DNA of 64,000 nt from Ruegeria halocynthiae (GCF_000743705.1 NZ_JQEZ01000003.1:141142-205141); one strand, 5' to 3'. Positions 1 through 8,750 are shown, counted from the stretch's first letter. Numbers and translations are program-made. The notes: generated from the sequence alone by a model not told the origin.

Positions 1-503
1 ATGTCGTCAAAGACTACCCGGATGCGGATGCCATCGTGGTGGCCTGTTTCGATGACACCGGCGTCGATGCCGTGCGGTGCGTAACTTCGGCCCCGGTCAT
101 CGGGGTTGGGGAGGCGGCGTACCACGCGGCGTCCATGATCAGCCCAAAATTCAGCGTCATCACCACCTTGTCGCGCTCACTTGCCGGGTTAGAGGCCAAT
201 CTGTTGCGCTATGGTTTGGATCGTCGCTGCGTCAAGGTTCGGGCTTCGGACGTACCGGTTCTGAAGCTTGAGGAAAATGACCCCAAATCCGTCGACAAAA
301 TCCGCGCCGAAATCCGCGCCGCCATTGACGAGGACCGCGCCGAAGCCATCGTTCTGGGCTGCGCGGGGATGACAGATCTGATGTCGCACCTGTCCGAGGA
401 ATTCGGCCTGCCGGTGGTCGATGGCGTTGCCTGCGCCGTCACCTTTGCCGAGGCGCTGGTGAAGGCCAAGCTGAAAACCTCAAAGCTGTGTTCCTATGCT
501 TGA
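1..503 (+). CDS. Asp/Glu-hydantoin racemase family protein, 5' end outside window
   Basis: The frame is open from base 3, so the start lies upstream; 166 residues are visible. Members of this family interconvert D and L forms of hydantoins or acidic amino acids in the cytoplasm with two cysteines acting as acid and base. Both are visible: VVACFDD near the start and VLGCAGM about two thirds along. The C-terminus (KTSKLCSYA) is the usual family ending. Substrate cannot be told from sequence; hydantoin or allantoin-like racemase is as likely as aspartate racemase. It has no clear functional partner within the window, since the next gene is on the other strand. Confidence 0.8.
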   Translation, partial: VVKDYPDADAIVVACFDDTGVDAVRCVTSAPVIGVGEAAYHAASMISPKFSVITTLSRSLAGLEANLLRYGLDRRCVKVRASDVPVLKLEENDPKSVDKIRAEIRAAIDEDRAEAIVLGCAGMTDLMSHLSEEFGLPVVDGVACAVTFAEALVKAKLKTSKLCSYA

Positions 504-879
504 TAGACACCGCCAACGTAGCGCTTCAGAGAAACAGAACGCTTTGAACGATCAACAATTGCAAGTTCAAAAGCTATAGATCTGGGGTAACGTTCAAGAG
601 TACCGTCACCGTAACTTCGCTGTCTGAGTGCGTTAAGCAAACCGCTAGACTTAACATTGCATAGGTTATCAATGCAGCGGGCTCCCGCGAAGACCAGAGC
701 GCGTTGTCCTCAGCCTCTCCAAAGGAAATTAGCCATGTCACGCTTTAGTGCCGCCCATGGGTTTTCTTGTCTGCTATCGCTCTCGCAGCTACCGTTATGT
801 TCTGGCTATGGAACAAAATGAATTCGGGACCTAAGCCACCTTTTTTTATCAAGATTTTCCCGGTTTTTTAGGCAGGAGC
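504..879. other. Intergenic region with a possible broken small membrane-protein gene
   Basis: No intact gene is recognised. An AAGGAA ribosome-binding site (722-727) precedes an ATG at 735 giving only 28 codons. In another frame 767-871 encodes a hydrophobic stretch (SAIALAATVMFWLWNK) followed by a Pro/Phe-rich tail. Together they look like a small single-helix membrane protein split by a frameshift, but this is weak inference. Confidence 0.25.
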
Positions 880-1923
880 TCAGTGTTGTTCGATCGAACT
901 CTCCCAAGCGTCGATAAAACGAAGTCTTTTTAGTTTATCCAGAAATACCAAAAGGTTGGGTCCAAGTTTGATCGTATTCAGGGATTCACCACCCGTCAGG
1001 TTCGACCCTTTGATCGAAGAAAACCCGGTTGCGTCAATAATGTCTGGATGCTTGTCGAGATTGGCCAGAAAATCGATCATCTTGCCCGAGACAGCAGCGT
1101 TTTTCGACGTCGCAGGAATGAGTGCCGTTCGCACCATGATCGTCGAGAAATCGGTGAGGCTTACAACCTGAACGTTTTGTTCAAGCGGGCTGGTTTGGGC
1201 GTTCGAATAGCTGCCGAGGACGTTGTAGGCGATTGCAAGTTCGCCACTTTCGACTCTCGCGATCATGTCTGAAGAGCAACAGAAAAGGCGCACGTCCAGT
1301 TGTCCCATAAGTTCCATCAACTGCCAGAAGCTCTCTGAGCTACGGGAATCCTGGGTGGCAAAAAGATAACCAAGTCCAGATGATCGTATGTCATAAGTGC
1401 CAATTTTACCCCGGAAACGTTCTGGGTTTTCTCGTAATATCCGGATCAGATCGGATCGGTTTGACGGGACAGGCAACCCATCCAAGGCCACCTTTGAAAT
1501 CAACAACACGGCCGGTTCCATTGTGAATGCGAAAATCTGATTTCGCCAACCAGCCCAGTCCGGTAGCCCGGTAATCTGGCTAGAGTCGTACGACTGAGCA
1601 TAGCCGTCATTGACAAGCTTGGTTTGCAGGTCCATCGCCGACGAAATCACCAGATCGAACCGGCCGCTATCCGTGTAAACGGCGTTAAACACTTCAAGGC
1701 TGCTTGCTACGGTATAATGCACTGATATTTCGGGGTTATCATGCTGAAACCCGGTGATGATCGGTGTAAAAATATCCAGGTCTGCAGTTGAAAGTATATG
1801 CAACTCTGCACCGTCAAAAACAGCGGGAAAGTGCTTTTCTGCCTCGATGTCAAGAGACTGCGCGGGGCGCGCCAACACGATAAGAACAACAGCTAGGAGG
1901 TTGGCAATATGATGGAAACGCAT
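880..1923 (-). CDS. Periplasmic ABC-type solute-binding protein co-transcribed with a two-component system
   Basis: 347 residues starting with a Sec signal peptide (hydrophobic core about residues 7-18, probable cleavage after AQS near 23). The body reads as a type-2 periplasmic binding protein of the iron/spermidine class (LHILSTADLDIFTPIITGF, then IAYNVLGSYSNAQ). Its start lies inside the 3' end of the histidine kinase gene (31-bp overlap), so the three genes form one operon in the order regulator, kinase, binding protein. No permease or ATPase is next to it. I infer a ligand-sensing accessory to the kinase rather than a transport component; an orphan transport receptor is the alternative. 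Confidence 0.7.
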   Translation of the reverse strand: MRFHHIANLLAVVLIVLARPAQSLDIEAEKHFPAVFDGAELHILSTADLDIFTPIITGFQHDNPEISVHYTVASSLEVFNAVYTDSGRFDLVISSAMDLQTKLVNDGYAQSYDSSQITGLPDWAGWRNQIFAFTMEPAVLLISKVALDGLPVPSNRSDLIRILRENPERFRGKIGTYDIRSSGLGYLFATQDSRSSESFWQLMELMGQLDVRLFCCSSDMIARVESGELAIAYNVLGSYSNAQTSPLEQNVQVVSLTDFSTIMVRTALIPATSKNAAVSGKMIDFLANLDKHPDIIDATGFSSIKGSNLTGGESLNTIKLGPNLLVFLDKLKRLRFIDAWESSIEQH

Positions 1924-3275
1924 GCGCCCTCTCCTTCCTTGGAATTCTCGATTTCAAGCTGACCCGCATGAGCAACGAGAACATCTGAAACGATTGTTAA
2001 CCCCAGGCCCGAACCGATTGTACCCTCGGCATTGGATCCCCTGGTGAACCGGTCTGCCAGCCCCTCGATTTCTGCCACTGGGAAACCTGTCCCTTCGTCC
2101 TCAACCGATATCCGAATCCAATCTCCGTCGCTTTCCGCTGAAACCGTGACACAGGTATCGTGCGGTGAGTATTTGATTGCATTGTCCAGAACATTGCCCA
2201 ACGCGCTTTCCAACAGCACAGGATCACCGGCACATATCAGGTTCTCGGCTGGGCCTTGGAAGGAAATACCAATCCCCTTCATCTCAGCCACCGGTAAAAG
2301 CCGGTCGAGAACAGCTTCGATCAATGCTGTCACAGGAACTTCCTGGCGCTGCAAATGATCAGTTCGAAACCCGACGGTCGCATGATCGAGAATCTGGCGC
2401 GCCGAACGAGAGGTTTCTTCTGCAGCTTCAATGATTTCGCGAATTGCACGTCGGCTTTGCGTGGATTTGGTCGTGCGCAGCGCGATTTCCGCATTTGTTT
2501 GCACCAGCGCCATGGGCGTGCGGATGCGGTGCGCAGCTTCTGCAATGAAATCTTCGGACCGGTCAAGCGCCTTACTGAAGCGCACCATCAGGCGATTAAG
2601 CGCGGTAACCAGCGGTGCGATCTCGGAAGGTACTTTTTCGTTGACCGGGCGCAAATCCCGGGGGCCACGTCTTTCAACGGCAGTTGAAACGTCTTGCAAT
2701 GGCCGTATGGCTGATTGTGCGGCGAGCAGCACCAAAACCACAGCAGTCGCAAAGAAGGCGATGCCCACGGCGGTTGCGATCGTGCGAACCCCCGAGGTTA
2801 CCTCGTTGAACCCCGATCGTGTCTGGGCGACAGACACAACAGCGCCAACGGACCTTTCCAAGGTGCTAAGCGGCCGGATGACACTTGCAATCCGAATTTC
2901 CGCGCCCCGATATTGTGTCGACGAAAAGGACGGTTGGCCGACACTTTCCGGCACAAGCTCAACAGGTAGGTCTTCGTACCCGGTTACGGCTTCACCCCCG
3001 ACATCAATACGATAGAACACACGATCATCGCTTAGCGCGCCAAGCATCGAGAACGCAGAATATGGGATGTCCACCACCAGTTCACCGCTTTCAGATCGGA
3101 TCGCATCCGCGATTGATGTCGCAGCAGAGGCCAGAACCTGATCCTGGGTAATTTGCGCAGTGTTTTCGCCAATAACCTTGACCGAATAGGCAAATAAAAC
3201 CGATAGAAGGGCCGCGACGATTGAAAGTTGAAAAACAAGCCGCCTGCGGATGGAATGTGTGGTCAGGATGTTCAT
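1893..3275 (-). CDS. TctE-like sensor histidine kinase
   Basis: 460 residues. Two membrane segments (about 13-33 and 165-187) bracket a roughly 130-residue periplasmic sensor region. HisKA follows with the phospho-acceptor His249 in AAHRIRTPMAL, then the HATPase domain with N box (NVLDNAIKYS), G1 (DEGTGF) and G2 (GSGLGLTI). This is the plan of kinases that control tripartite tricarboxylate transporters. It overlaps the response-regulator stop codon and the downstream binding-protein start. The divergent tctCBA genes are the obvious target. The signal is unknown; a citrate-like carboxylate is only family knowledge. Confidence 0.88.
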   Translation of the reverse strand: MNILTTHSIRRRLVFQLSIVAALLSVLFAYSVKVIGENTAQITQDQVLASAATSIADAIRSESGELVVDIPYSAFSMLGALSDDRVFYRIDVGGEAVTGYEDLPVELVPESVGQPSFSSTQYRGAEIRIASVIRPLSTLERSVGAVVSVAQTRSGFNEVTSGVRTIATAVGIAFFATAVVLVLLAAQSAIRPLQDVSTAVERRGPRDLRPVNEKVPSEIAPLVTALNRLMVRFSKALDRSEDFIAEAAHRIRTPMALVQTNAEIALRTTKSTQSRRAIREIIEAAEETSRSARQILDHATVGFRTDHLQRQEVPVTALIEAVLDRLLPVAEMKGIGISFQGPAENLICAGDPVLLESALGNVLDNAIKYSPHDTCVTVSAESDGDWIRISVEDEGTGFPVAEIEGLADRFTRGSNAEGTIGSGLGLTIVSDVLVAHAGQLEIENSKEGEGACVSIILPTS

Positions 3276-3940
3276 TCACAAATGTTTAACCGATAGCCAC
3301 GCCCGCGCACAGTTTCGATTTCCAGGTTGGACTGTGCCAGCTTTTTGCGCAGCCTGCCGATGTAAACTTCGACGGCATTGTCGGACCCTTCGGACCCGAA
3401 GGCAAAAAGCCTGTCCAGCAAAAACGACTTTGATTGTAACCTGCCGGGGGCAGAGAACAGCGCCTCGAAAAGACGAAGTTCCTGATTGCGCAGAGAGGTC
3501 GATTTTCCCTCGATGCTCAGCGTACCTTCCAGGGTGTCAAATTCGACATTGCCTAGCGCGGTTTTGTTTGATGCATCACCGCGCTTGCGCCGCAAGACCG
3601 CGCGGCAACGCGCCTCCAACTCGGCAAACGCAAATGGCTTGACGATAAAATCATCCGCACCAGCGTCAAGCGTTTCAATTCTGTCGGTCAGTTCCGAGCG
3701 AGCCGTGATGACAATGACGGGGCTTTTGTCGGCCCTCGCCCGAAGTGATTTCAGCAAATCCCACCCATGCCCGTCCGGTAACGTCAGATCCAGCAATATC
3801 ATGTCATATTCGGTAGAGTGCAGCATCGCCTCGGCCGCGCCGATATCGGAAACGGAATCCACCACGTGCCCATCCAGCACCAAGCGTTCCGAGATTGCTC
3901 TGGATAGCTTTTCGCTGTCTTCGACCAGCAGGAACCGCAT
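3272..3940 (-). CDS. TctD-like OmpR-family response regulator
   Basis: 222 residues. The receiver domain (1-115) carries the acidic pair E7/D8, phospho-acceptor Asp51 (LLDLTLPDG), T79 and Lys101 (VKPF). The C-terminal winged helix has the OmpR/PhoB pattern ending in VRGRGYRLN. First gene of the minus-strand operon, diverging from tctC across a 286-bp region that holds an 18/21 inverted repeat with 11-bp direct half-sites, the arrangement expected for OmpR-family binding. Likely activator of tctCBA. Confidence 0.88.
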   Translation of the reverse strand: MRFLLVEDSEKLSRAISERLVLDGHVVDSVSDIGAAEAMLHSTEYDMILLDLTLPDGHGWDLLKSLRARADKSPVIVITARSELTDRIETLDAGADDFIVKPFAFAELEARCRAVLRRKRGDASNKTALGNVEFDTLEGTLSIEGKSTSLRNQELRLFEALFSAPGRLQSKSFLLDRLFAFGSEGSDNAVEVYIGRLRKKLAQSNLEIETVRGRGYRLNICE

Positions 3941-4073
3941 TTCTTTGCTCCAAATTTGTCAGATCAGAACGTCTGCAGGGCCACGCCTGGGTGGATACAA
4001 GCAATACTATCGCTGCATTCCATGCGCATGCCCGGGTTCTGTCAACCGTACACAATTGCAGGGTACATTCATC

Positions 4074-4148
4074 ACCTGACAATTACCTGTCGCGTCGGTT
4101 CAACTCAATAAATTGACGAAATCAGGGCGCGACAGGAGTTTGTCAGGT
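4074..4148. promoter_or_regulatory. Long inverted repeat in the tctD-tctC divergent promoter, probable TctD operator
   Basis: Arm 1 (4074-4094) reads ACCTGACAA-TTA-CCTGTCGCG. Arm 2 (4128-4148), on the other strand, reads ACCTGACAA-ACT-CCTGTCGCG. The arms match at 18 of 21 positions and are separated by 33 bp. Within arm 1, ACCTGAC and ACCTGTC are direct repeats 11 bp apart (4074 and 4085), one helical turn, as OmpR-type regulators prefer. Regulator identity is inferred from position. Confidence 0.7.
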
Positions 4149-4226
4149 TCCACACGTAAGATTAAGGCCTCGCGACTGAAACGCCATAGAATACAGACGT
4201 TTCATGATAACAAATGGGAGGAAACC

Positions 4227-5210
4227 GTGAAGAAAATTCACTTTACCCGGCGCATTGCTTTGGCCGCCGCAGCATCACTGGCGCTTGTGGCGCCCGGATT
4301 TGCAGATGATCAAAAGGTTTTGGACAGCATCCATTTCCTCATTCCCGGCGGCGCAGGCGGCGGATGGGACGGAACCGCCCGCGGCACTGGCGAAGCACTG
4401 ACCAAATCCGGCCTCGTTGGTACGGCTTCCTATGAAAACATGTCAGGCGGCGGTGGCGGGAAGGCCATTGGGTTCCTGATTGAAAACGCCGACAGCAACC
4501 ACGGAACACTCATGGTCAATTCGACACCGATCGTGATCCGGTCGCTGACAGGTGTGTTTCCGCATAACTTTCGCGACCTGACTTTGGTTTCGGGAACGAT
4601 CGGGGACTATGCGGCGCTTGTTGTCGGTAAAGACAGCCCGATCAACTCGATGGACGATTTGCTTGCCGCCTACGACGCTGATCCATCCAGCACCGCCATC
4701 GGTGGTGGCTCCGTACCTGGGGGCATGGATCATCTTGTTGCGGCCATGGTCATGGAAGCGGCTGGCAAGGATGCACTTGGCGTCAAGTACATTCCCTATG
4801 ACGCAGGCGGAAAGGCCATGGCGGCCCTTTTATCCGGGGAGATTGCGGCGCTTTCAACCGGCTTTTCCGAAGCGGTCGATCTTGCAAATGCAGGCGAAGT
4901 CAAAATCATCGGTGTGACATCGGATGAGCGCGTCCCTGCGGCACCAGACGCAATGACCATGAAAGAGCAGGGGATCGATACGACCTTTGTCAACTGGCGT
5001 GGATTCTTCGGGGCACCCGGGCTGCCAGCAGAACAGCTGGCCGAATATCAGGACGCGATCGCAAAAATGTACGACACACCTGAATGGGAAGAAGTACGTG
5101 CGCGCAACGGATGGGTGAACATCCACAATTCGGGCGATGACTTCCAGTCATTCCTGGAAGCTCAGGAACAGGCCATCGGCGACCTGATGAAAAAGCTGGG
5201 CTTTCTCTAA
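4227..5210 (+). CDS. tctC: Tripartite tricarboxylate transporter substrate-binding protein TctC
   Basis: Periplasmic receptor (Bug family) that delivers a carboxylate to TctAB. The GTG at 4227 is preferred over the upstream frame from 4113, because a strong GGGAGG site lies just before it and the product then begins with a clean signal peptide (MKKIHFTRRIALAAAASLAL, cleavage after GFA). It is 327 residues, normal for the family, with the family-typical VGGGSVPGGMDHL and YDAGGKAMAALLSGEI blocks. First gene of tctC-tctB-tctA and separated from tctB by a strong hairpin, consistent with surplus receptor synthesis. Substrate unknown. Confidence 0.9.
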   Translation: MKKIHFTRRIALAAAASLALVAPGFADDQKVLDSIHFLIPGGAGGGWDGTARGTGEALTKSGLVGTASYENMSGGGGGKAIGFLIENADSNHGTLMVNSTPIVIRSLTGVFPHNFRDLTLVSGTIGDYAALVVGKDSPINSMDDLLAAYDADPSSTAIGGGSVPGGMDHLVAAMVMEAAGKDALGVKYIPYDAGGKAMAALLSGEIAALSTGFSEAVDLANAGEVKIIGVTSDERVPAAPDAMTMKEQGIDTTFVNWRGFFGAPGLPAEQLAEYQDAIAKMYDTPEWEEVRARNGWVNIHNSGDDFQSFLEAQEQAIGDLMKKLGFL

Positions 5211-5230
5211 GATCGGTCAAATGTGAACTT

Positions 5231-5255
5231 GGCAAAGCGGCCCCCCCGCTTTGCC
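5231..5255 (+). repeat. Intercistronic hairpin between tctC and tctB
   Basis: Perfect 10-bp stem GGCAAAGCGG / CCGCTTTGCC with a CCCCC loop. No T-run follows, so it is more likely an mRNA-stabilising or partial-attenuation element that lets the receptor gene be expressed above the membrane genes. Comparable hairpins follow the binding-protein genes at 14322 and 45255. Confidence 0.75.
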
Positions 5256-5276
5256 GCTTCTTTCTGGGAGGAAACG

Positions 5277-5759
5277 ATGGCGCTGGATCGCTGGATCGCT
5301 TTGTTATTGCTCGGGGTTTGCCTGGTTTATGGGTATACAGCCTGGTTCACAATGGATGCTCAGCTTGCTCCTTTCATGCAGCGAAACCCAATCTGGCCCA
5401 GCACATTTCCAAAAGTGCTGTCGATTTTGGGCGTCGTAGCATCAACCGTAATTCTGTTGGGTTTGGAAAGCAGCGAGCAAAAGGTCGGTGACATCGATTA
5501 CCGCCGTCTGGGTGATTATCACCTTGGGCAAGCCCTGCTTCTGCTGGGGTTGATGATAGTCTACGCACTTTCGTTGCGCCCCGTCGGATTTCTTGTCGCG
5601 ACATCAGGATTCCTGATCTTGGGGTCATATATTTTGGGCGAACGTAAGTGGCATATCATGGTGCCGATAGCCGCCGTCGCGGCGGTTTTCGTCTGGTATC
5701 TTGTGCAGCAGGTTCTTGGCATCTATATGCGCCCGCTCCCCGGATTTGTTGGAGGCTGA
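5277..5759 (+). CDS. tctB: Tripartite tricarboxylate transporter small membrane subunit TctB
   Basis: 160 residues with four hydrophobic segments, the usual TctB size and topology. The start at 5277 (MALDRWIALLLLG) follows GGGAGGAAACG; the frame is open farther upstream but has no ribosome-binding site there and runs through the hairpin. Ends one base before tctA. TctB is the poorly conserved partner required with TctA for transport across the inner membrane. Confidence 0.9.
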   Translation: MALDRWIALLLLGVCLVYGYTAWFTMDAQLAPFMQRNPIWPSTFPKVLSILGVVASTVILLGLESSEQKVGDIDYRRLGDYHLGQALLLLGLMIVYALSLRPVGFLVATSGFLILGSYILGERKWHIMVPIAAVAAVFVWYLVQQVLGIYMRPLPGFVGG

Positions 5760-5760
5760 T

Positions 5761-7275
5761 ATGTTAGAGGGACTATTAACCGGCCTGCAAACGGCACTTT
5801 CAGTGCAAAACCTGCTGATGGTCATCGGCGGGTGTCTGATTGGGACATTCATCGGCATGTTGCCGGGTCTTGGCCCAATGTCGATTATCGCGATCATGAT
5901 CCCGGTGGCCATATCCATCGGCGATCCGTCAGCCGCACTGATATTGCTTGCCGGTGTTTACTATGGCGCGATCTTTGGCGGTTCCACCTCGTCGATCCTG
6001 CTGAATGCACCGGGGGTTGCGGGTACAGTCGCCAGTAGCTTTGATGGGTATCCGATGGCCCGAAAAGGCAAGGCGGGCAAGGCGTTGACGATTGCAGCGA
6101 TCTCCAGCTTTGCCGGTGGCTCTATCGGGGCACTTTTGCTGCTGGTATTTGCACCGGCCTTGTCCTCGGTTGCGCTGCTGTTTCATTCCGCCGAATACTT
6201 TGCCTTGATGGTTGTCGGCCTATCGGCGATTGCCGCATTTGCCGGAACCGGTCAGGTGGCCAAGGCGCTGATGATGACATTGTTGGGCCTTATCATGGCG
6301 ACGGTTGGCGAAGGGGCCCTGTTCAATCTGCCGCGCTTTACCATGGGGATTATGGATCTGCAGTCAGGTTTTGGTTTCATTACCCTGGCGATGGCGATGT
6401 TCGCATTACCTGAGGCGCTGTTTTTGGTGCTGAAGCCAAAAGAGCTTGGGGGAAGTGGCGACAGTGAGATCAAGGATTTGCGGATAAGCCGGTCAGAGGC
6501 GAAATCCATCGCACCCGTTATCGGACGTCAATCAATTCAGGGTTTCTTTATCGGCGTTCTACCCGGTGCTGGTGCAACCATCGCCAGCTTTCTGGGGTAT
6601 GCGGTTGAACGAAACATCGCGACCAAGGAAGAACAGGAAGAGTTCGGCAAAGGCTCGATCAAGGGTCTGGCAGCGCCGGAAACGGCAAATAACGCGGCCT
6701 GTACCGGATCGTTTGTGCCTCTGTTGACCCTTGGCATTCCCGGCAGCGGCACGACAGCAATTTTGCTTGGCGCTCTGCTCGCTCTCAACGTTACACCCGG
6801 GCCACGCCTGATGATCGACGAACCGCAAATCTTTTGGGCGGTGATCATGTCGATGTTCATCGGCAATCTGGTTCTGTTGATCCTGAACCTGCCGTTAATC
6901 CCCTACATCGCCAAGGTTCTTTCGGTGCCGCGAAATTACCTGATCCCATTCATTCTGTTCTTTACCTTGATGGGTGCCTACATCGGCCAGAACAACGCCA
7001 CCGAACTGTTGCTGCTGGTGGTGTTCGGTATCTGCGCAACAGCGCTGAAGTTTGCGGACTATCCGTTGGCACCGTTACTTATCGGCTTCATTCTGGGCGG
7101 CATGCTAGAGGACAACTTCTCACGCTCCATGCAGCTCTATGATGGAATAGCCTTTATCTGGGAACGCCCGATGACACTGGGACTGCTGGTAATCGCTGCG
7201 ATCCTTGTCATCTTGCCAAGCTACCGCGCCCGCCGGGCAAGGGCGCGGGCAGAAGGCGTCGCAGACGGAGATTAA
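5761..7275 (+). CDS. tctA: Tripartite tricarboxylate transporter large permease TctA
   Basis: 504 residues with about twelve hydrophobic segments. The conserved Gly-rich TctA blocks are visible: GMLPGLGPMSIIA near residue 40, and the duplicated-half counterpart GVLPGAGATIASFLGY near 270 with PETANNAACTGSFVPLLTLGIPGSG shortly after (given in the family as the channel signature). The start at 5761 has GGAGG 6 bp upstream, and tctB stops immediately before it. Ends in a basic cytoplasmic tail. Forms the sodium/proton-driven translocation unit with TctB and TctC. Confidence 0.92.
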   Translation: MLEGLLTGLQTALSVQNLLMVIGGCLIGTFIGMLPGLGPMSIIAIMIPVAISIGDPSAALILLAGVYYGAIFGGSTSSILLNAPGVAGTVASSFDGYPMARKGKAGKALTIAAISSFAGGSIGALLLLVFAPALSSVALLFHSAEYFALMVVGLSAIAAFAGTGQVAKALMMTLLGLIMATVGEGALFNLPRFTMGIMDLQSGFGFITLAMAMFALPEALFLVLKPKELGGSGDSEIKDLRISRSEAKSIAPVIGRQSIQGFFIGVLPGAGATIASFLGYAVERNIATKEEQEEFGKGSIKGLAAPETANNAACTGSFVPLLTLGIPGSGTTAILLGALLALNVTPGPRLMIDEPQIFWAVIMSMFIGNLVLLILNLPLIPYIAKVLSVPRNYLIPFILFFTLMGAYIGQNNATELLLLVVFGICATALKFADYPLAPLLIGFILGGMLEDNFSRSMQLYDGIAFIWERPMTLGLLVIAAILVILPSYRARRARARAEGVADGD

Positions 7276-7514
7276 GTAATTCTTGGCTCGTCATGAGCAG
7301 CCCCATTTGAATGATCCAAATTGAAAGTTAGCGCATAGTGGCAACGGGCGGGTTCCAGAAATGGCAAACCCGTCCTGGTAAACTTGATCAGTGCCGCCAG
7401 CCTCCAGACCGCAATGCTGATGTGGGCCACAGTTCTCGGTGTTTACCTGCGAAACTCCGCCCGTTAGGTTTGAGCACTGGCTGCTTTCGCGTTGAATCGT
7501 TAACAGGATCCTGA
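7276..7514. other. Intergenic region upstream of the solute-binding-like/GntR pair
   Basis: No gene seen. It must hold the promoter for 7515. A pair of inverted heptamers GGTAAAC (7377-7383) and GTTTACC (7441-7447), 57 bp apart, and a weak CGGGTT/AACCCG hairpin (7349-7354/7067+300, i.e. 7367-7372) are the only structure noted. Neither is strong enough to call an operator or terminator. Confidence 0.3.
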
Positions 7515-8750
7515 ATGCCCATTGATCTCTCCGTTGCGCATAGGCTTGCCGCTCCTCCGCGCGTCAAGCGTCGTACGTTGCGCGTTATCGGTACGGACGT
7601 CACCCTTTTGGAAGGTGTCCGGCAAGCGGCCATCGCAGACCTTCAGTTCGACATCGAATATGAATCTCTCGACTTTCTAACATGTCAGCGCCGGGCGGCG
7701 ATGAACCCCGAGCATTATGACATTTACGAGCAGTGTTTTCATAACCTTGATATCGTCTGGTATTGGGGCGCACTTCAGCCCATTGATACGCAGCGTATCG
7801 CGGAATGGGACAATATCGGTGACCTGTCGAAACTTGGCGGTGTCAGTAAATATATGCGGCAGGGTTATGGCGACGCGCCGGTTCGCAAACTCTATGTGCA
7901 ACCCGATGGTGTTTTGGGGCAGCAACCCATGCAGTTCATCTCGATGTTGCCCACCGCGCATAATGTGGATTCCTTTGGCTTTGATCGCCGGGTCTTTGGT
8001 GACGAAGGGCCAGAGGGCGCAAGCTGGGCCTGGCTTTTGGACAGGCGGGCCAAAGGACGTATTGCCATTGTGGATGAGCCTGCGATTGGGTTGTTCGATG
8101 CCGCCTTGTCGGCCGAGGCCAACGGCGATCTCAGTTTTTCCGATATAGGCAACATGACGGTCGATGAGATCGATAGCCTTATGGCGCTGCTGGAAACGCT
8201 CAGACAGCGGGGGTTCTTTTGTGACAGTTGGAAATCCGCACAAGATGCCGAGGCCCTACTGCACGCTGACAAAGTGTCCGCCCAAAGCATGTGGTCGCCC
8301 TCATACGGAAATCTGGGGCCGATGCAGGATCACTTTGTTGAAAGCGTACCGCGCGAAGGTTACCGCGCCTGGCATGGCGGGGCCTCGTTGGCCAGACATC
8401 TGACCGGGACCAAGCTGGGCATGGCCTATGAGTACCTCAATTGGTGGCTGACCGGGAAAGCCGGGGCGATCATGGCCCGGCAGGGCTATTACATGACGGT
8501 TCAGGAAAAGACCCGCCAGTATCTGAGCGAGAACGAGTGGGACTATTGGTATGACGGTCAGGTCGCCCGGTCGGACCTTGTTGGGACAGAAGGCCAGACA
8601 GTTGTTCGTAAGGGGCACCGACGTCCGGGAGGGGCCTACCATGAACGGGTAAGTCGGATTGCGCTTTGGAACACCGTGATGGATGAATACAATTACGCCG
8701 CCCGGTCGTGGAACCGATTTATTGCTGCCGTACGCGAGAACCGGTCATGA
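7515..8750 (+). CDS. Solute-binding-protein-like protein without a signal peptide
   Basis: 411 residues. The fold pattern matches spermidine/putrescine-type binding proteins. The beginning (LRVIGTDVTLLEG) aligns with LRTVGLSVTVQER of the true receptor at 14322, and the C-terminal thirds correspond (RQGYYMTV with FWYDG-like WDYWYDGQ versus EQGYYSPT with FWYEGQ). Yet the N-terminus is polar and basic with no hydrophobic core. A TGA lies directly before the ATG, so no longer form exists. AGGA at 7504-7508 serves as ribosome-binding site. It overlaps the GntR regulator gene by 4 bp. I infer a cytoplasmic ligand-binding partner of that regulator; an unexported decayed receptor is the alternative, although the frame is intact. 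Confidence 0.7.
   Translation: MPIDLSVAHRLAAPPRVKRRTLRVIGTDVTLLEGVRQAAIADLQFDIEYESLDFLTCQRRAAMNPEHYDIYEQCFHNLDIVWYWGALQPIDTQRIAEWDNIGDLSKLGGVSKYMRQGYGDAPVRKLYVQPDGVLGQQPMQFISMLPTAHNVDSFGFDRRVFGDEGPEGASWAWLLDRRAKGRIAIVDEPAIGLFDAALSAEANGDLSFSDIGNMTVDEIDSLMALLETLRQRGFFCDSWKSAQDAEALLHADKVSAQSMWSPSYGNLGPMQDHFVESVPREGYRAWHGGASLARHLTGTKLGMAYEYLNWWLTGKAGAIMARQGYYMTVQEKTRQYLSENEWDYWYDGQVARSDLVGTEGQTVVRKGHRRPGGAYHERVSRIALWNTVMDEYNYAARSWNRFIAAVRENRS

Noticed and set aside
470..503. Similarity of the racemase 3' end (KLCSYA codons) to the IS6 fragment end (KLCSYG) at the other window edge
   Set aside because: KTSK-x-x-YA is the normal end of hydantoin-type racemases; the short match is coincidence rather than an IS scar.
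7377..7447. Inverted heptamers GGTAAAC/GTTTACC as a GntR operator
   Set aside because: 57-bp separation and only 7 bp each; too weak to call without conservation data.
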